Shown here one piece after another: positions 61,795 to 64,000 of a stretch of DNA of 64,000 bases. The notes beneath the pieces were generated by a model. The model had not been told where the DNA came from, made no database searches, and worked only from the letters and a program-made list of their open reading frames with translations. The stretch lies in NCBI RefSeq assembly GCF_004295685.1, contig NZ_AP019368.1, positions 3,115,501-3,179,500 on the forward strand, read 5' to 3'. Within the stretch, counting starts at the first letter, position 1. The number at the start of each line of letters is the position of its first letter. The stretch is from Fluviispira sanaruensis (GTDB taxonomy: Bacteria; Bdellovibrionota_B; Oligoflexia; Silvanigrellales; Silvanigrellaceae). A program made the position numbers and the translations under genes.

Positions 61795-63906
61795 ATGAGA
61801 ATATTTCGTACATTTTATATTTTTACCGCGCTCTTTATTACTTCCTGTGGTAAAGAAAAATCAGATACACCAGATAGCATGAGCGCTAACCGCTTAAAAG
61901 CATTTGGCACATTCAGTTCAAACATGCAGAAAGCAAATATTGATGGGGACTTTAATCGCCTCGATTCCGTGGGTAAAGGCTTTAAAAGCATCACAGGAGT
62001 CTCTGCAAACCGTTGTTTAGAAAACCAAACATCTTATTTCACCTTTGACCCCTCTGCAAATATAGACTATCAAACAGACCTAAGCCAACAACAGCTTCTC
62101 AATAAAATTGGTGTGGGCGTAAGTGCAACGATTCCCGTAAATGTGTCTGGAGTGCCTGTTACAATTTCACCAGAAGCAGGTTACGCAAGAGAAGCCAGTG
62201 TTGACAACCTTTCCCGCACAGGAACAGTGACTATCAAAATAGTTAAAGGGAAATATTCTTTAGGAAAAGTAAATCAAGCTAATCCATATAAGTTAAGTGA
62301 TAAATATACACAAAGTCTTAATAATCATTCCGGTGAATTCTTTATGCTTTGTGGAGATAAAGTGATTACTCAACAAAATGCGGAAGCAAGTTTAGTGATT
62401 ACAACAGTTTTTCGTTTTAACAACTCACAAACAAAAAATACTTTTGATGCTTCTTTAGGGGCAAAAATACCAATTCCATTCAGCTTTGGTGGTAAAAAAG
62501 CAGATTTGAAAACAGGAGACAAAACTGAAAGCAAACAAGTGGACTCATCTCCAAAAACTGCTGATGCATCTACAAATACAAATACTAAAAAAGTTGATGC
62601 ATCTACAAATACAAATTCTAAAAAAGTTGATGCATCTACAAATACAGATGCTAAAAAAGTTGATGCATCCACAAATACAGATGCTAAAAAAGTTGATGCA
62701 TCCACAAATACAGATGCTAATGACCAAAAGCCTAAAGGAAAAATCGCCGGAATAATAGATAAGGTTAAAGAAAGCGGAGTTATCGATAAAATTAAAGAAA
62801 TGATTAGCCCCTCCAAAGAAGGTGGTGGAGGTATGTCTCCAGAATTGAAAATTAAATTTTCAAGTATGAGTCAAGAAACCTTAAAAAATGTCTCCATCGA
62901 AGTGAAGGCGATTCAAATTGGGGGAGACCCACGCGATTTACCAAAGATCATCGCTTCAGCTTGTTCCCCTGCCGATATGAATAGCTGTGATAAGATGTTT
63001 GCTGAGATCCAAAATTATGCAGCAAATAGCTTCCCCGCACAATTGGAAAATATCAGCACATACACCGATGAATCCAGCAATAATAAGTTCACACGCGGCG
63101 GGTATGTTGTTGCTAAATACAGCGATCTTGAAATAATTGATTCTTCTGGAAAACTTATAAGTGAATCCTTGAACAAATACACTCAAGACAGTCAAAGCTT
63201 TATCAGTTTAAAACACGATATTAGTGAAATTAGTCAAAGTATTGTAACAGAATATAACTTTGCACAAGGTATTAAAAATAAATCTTCATATGAAAGCTTA
63301 ACAATTGATGAAAAAGAAACCGTTGTCAAAGCAATTAATATCACGCAAAGAGAAGAAGAATTAATCCAATTTGTTTCAGATTCTTGTTACCAAAATAAAG
63401 GAAGTTGCCAAAATAGTCTCGATGAATTTAAAAATAGAAGTAAAAATCAAAAAGAACAAGCTCACTACCTCACAGCAGATTTAAATAGCATAAAAGCTTG
63501 GAATTTAATTGCTTCTACTGAAGCTAATTGGAGACCTGTAAGATACGTACTTGGAGTTTATTCATCCGATCGAATGACAAGTGACTTTTTCTCTCCAAGC
63601 AATTTACGTGGATATAAGAAATTCTTTATCAAGTATGTTTACAATAATGGAGAAAAAAAAGGAATCAAAATTACTAAAGCGAATTCAAATGGAATTAGAT
63701 TAAATACCTCCTTCAGATGCTACAACTGGTTCAGCGATGCGATTGGGACACTTTGGCTCCATGAAAGAGAACCAAATGAAACTATTGACCTTGGTAAAGG
63801 TGATGAACTCGTTAATCTCTGTGGCTCAAAAACTGCCTTTGCTTGTACATTTAACAGTGATTTACAACAAATAAGTCCATTTTTAATCCAGCTTTGGGCA
63901 GAATGA
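61795..63906 (+). CDS. lipoprotein with tandem repeats, MACPF-like region possible
   Basis: The 703-residue protein has a lipobox (ALFITSCGKE, Cys18). Residues 60-210 are beta-like with a segment FFMLCGDKVITQQNAEASLVITTVF, distantly reminiscent of the central CG..Y/V motif of membrane-attack/perforin-like proteins; this is only a suggestion. From about 255 to 310 five copies of an 11-residue unit (KKVDASTNTDA type) form a flexible linker. The C-terminal half is Ser/Asn-rich with cysteine pairs (SACSPADMNSCDK, DSCYQNKGSCQN) and ends with a cysteine-containing, tryptophan-rich part. It is probably surface-exposed. No firm function. Confidence 0.7.
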   Translation: MRIFRTFYIFTALFITSCGKEKSDTPDSMSANRLKAFGTFSSNMQKANIDGDFNRLDSVGKGFKSITGVSANRCLENQTSYFTFDPSANIDYQTDLSQQQLLNKIGVGVSATIPVNVSGVPVTISPEAGYAREASVDNLSRTGTVTIKIVKGKYSLGKVNQANPYKLSDKYTQSLNNHSGEFFMLCGDKVITQQNAEASLVITTVFRFNNSQTKNTFDASLGAKIPIPFSFGGKKADLKTGDKTESKQVDSSPKTADASTNTNTKKVDASTNTNSKKVDASTNTDAKKVDASTNTDAKKVDASTNTDANDQKPKGKIAGIIDKVKESGVIDKIKEMISPSKEGGGGMSPELKIKFSSMSQETLKNVSIEVKAIQIGGDPRDLPKIIASACSPADMNSCDKMFAEIQNYAANSFPAQLENISTYTDESSNNKFTRGGYVVAKYSDLEIIDSSGKLISESLNKYTQDSQSFISLKHDISEISQSIVTEYNFAQGIKNKSSYESLTIDEKETVVKAINITQREEELIQFVSDSCYQNKGSCQNSLDEFKNRSKNQKEQAHYLTADLNSIKAWNLIASTEANWRPVRYVLGVYSSDRMTSDFFSPSNLRGYKKFFIKYVYNNGEKKGIKITKANSNGIRLNTSFRCYNWFSDAIGTLWLHEREPNETIDLGKGDELVNLCGSKTAFACTFNSDLQQISPFLIQLWAE
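62563..62718 (+). repeat. 33-base tandem repeat within the lipoprotein gene
   Basis: Four full 33-base units and a shorter fifth encode DASTNTxxKKV. Units 3 to 5 are nearly identical at DNA level, while the first two have AAT in place of GAT, suggesting recent expansion. Copy number could vary between strains without a frame change. Confidence 0.92.
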
Positions 63907-63935
63907 ATTAATATACTTAGAGAAAATCATTCTTT

Positions 63936-63963
63936 ATAGGCAGAGTTTCCGAACTCTGCCTAT
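63936..63963 (+). terminator. rho-independent terminator after the repeat lipoprotein gene
   Basis: ATAGGCAGAGTT, loop TCCG, and its exact complement make a 12-base-pair stem followed by TTATTTTT. It closes the lipoprotein transcript 30 bases after the stop codon. Confidence 0.9.
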
Positions 63964-64000
63964 TTATTTTTACTTTACAACAAAAAGGACAAGACCCGAC

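Noticed and set aside
62563-62718. CRISPR-like array
   Set aside because: The 33-base units are contiguous, in frame and code for a peptide repeat without spacers; no cas gene is present.
62370-62816. 148-codon antisense frame with FVDASTFLASV repeats
   Set aside because: It is the antisense image of the tandem repeat in the lipoprotein gene.

Overview
The window is a strongly AT-rich piece of a Gram-negative chromosome. It carries BamD, lipoproteins with clear lipoboxes, a succinate dehydrogenase with a single cytochrome b558-type membrane subunit, DcuB, citrate synthase of the short type, a methylmalonyl-CoA/propionyl-CoA operon with a free-standing B12-binding subunit, and many small secreted proteins without recognisable family. 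Taken together this fits the Bdellovibrionota/Oligoflexia, probably a Silvanigrella-like organism. That placement is inferred from gene content; no marker gene was aligned.

Layout. 0-1.7 kb: sdhC and the start of sdhA (minus strand, running out of the left edge). 2.2-7.6 kb: a tightly overlapping minus-strand operon with a PduX/GHMP-type kinase, an unknown protein, a cysteine-synthase-fold PLP enzyme, a class V aminotransferase-fold enzyme, an AlaX-type tRNA editing protein and a LysE exporter. 8-13 kb: housekeeping and repair genes (rsmA, a GST, ogt, msrA, hflX), a 44-residue basic protein and a candidate small RNA. 13.5-17.2 kb: dcuB, a Thr-Tyr-Gly-Thr tRNA operon and serC. 18.4-20.4 kb: an NO-response unit (NsrR-like regulator, 2Fe-2S flavin reductase, truncated haemoglobin) with a perfect NsrR-type palindrome. 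20.4-22 kb: three paralogous small secreted proteins. 22.3-25 kb: a second small amino-acid module (SbnI/SerK-like serine kinase, SbnA-like synthase, ATP-grasp ligase). 25.3-37.7 kb: citrate synthase, a degenerate ABC ATPase, ribosomal proteins S20 and S16, stress proteins, Hpf, a rhomboid protease, prmA and a flavoprotein. 37.7-41.1 kb: a scarred segment holding two unknown secreted proteins between gene remnants. 41.3-46.8 kb: two peptide-binding-protein paralogues followed by a hybrid histidine kinase and a convergent helix-turn-helix protein. 47.7-64 kb: udk, the propionate/methylmalonyl operon, bamD, sbcDC, an ABC-2 exporter and a repeat-containing lipoprotein.

Most interesting points. 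Two separate operons appear to use the same chemical logic: phosphorylate a free hydroxy amino acid (threonine in one, serine in the other), then use a fold-type II PLP enzyme on the phosphate ester. The first ends in a tRNA-editing protein and an exporter, which would suit the making and handling of an unusual amino acid. The second resembles the staphyloferrin B diaminopropionate route (SbnI, SbnA) but has no SbnB in this window and has an ATP-grasp ligase instead. Neither product can be read from sequence. Other points are the NsrR/truncated haemoglobin/reductase operon, a tRNA-Gly gene with a non-canonical T-loop, a trnTYGT operon whose usual tuf partner is absent, and a sensor-kinase operon containing two binding proteins but no transporter.

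Start codons were chosen from visible Shine-Dalgarno sequences and often differ from the longest open frame. All family assignments come from motif reading by eye, without alignment or database search.
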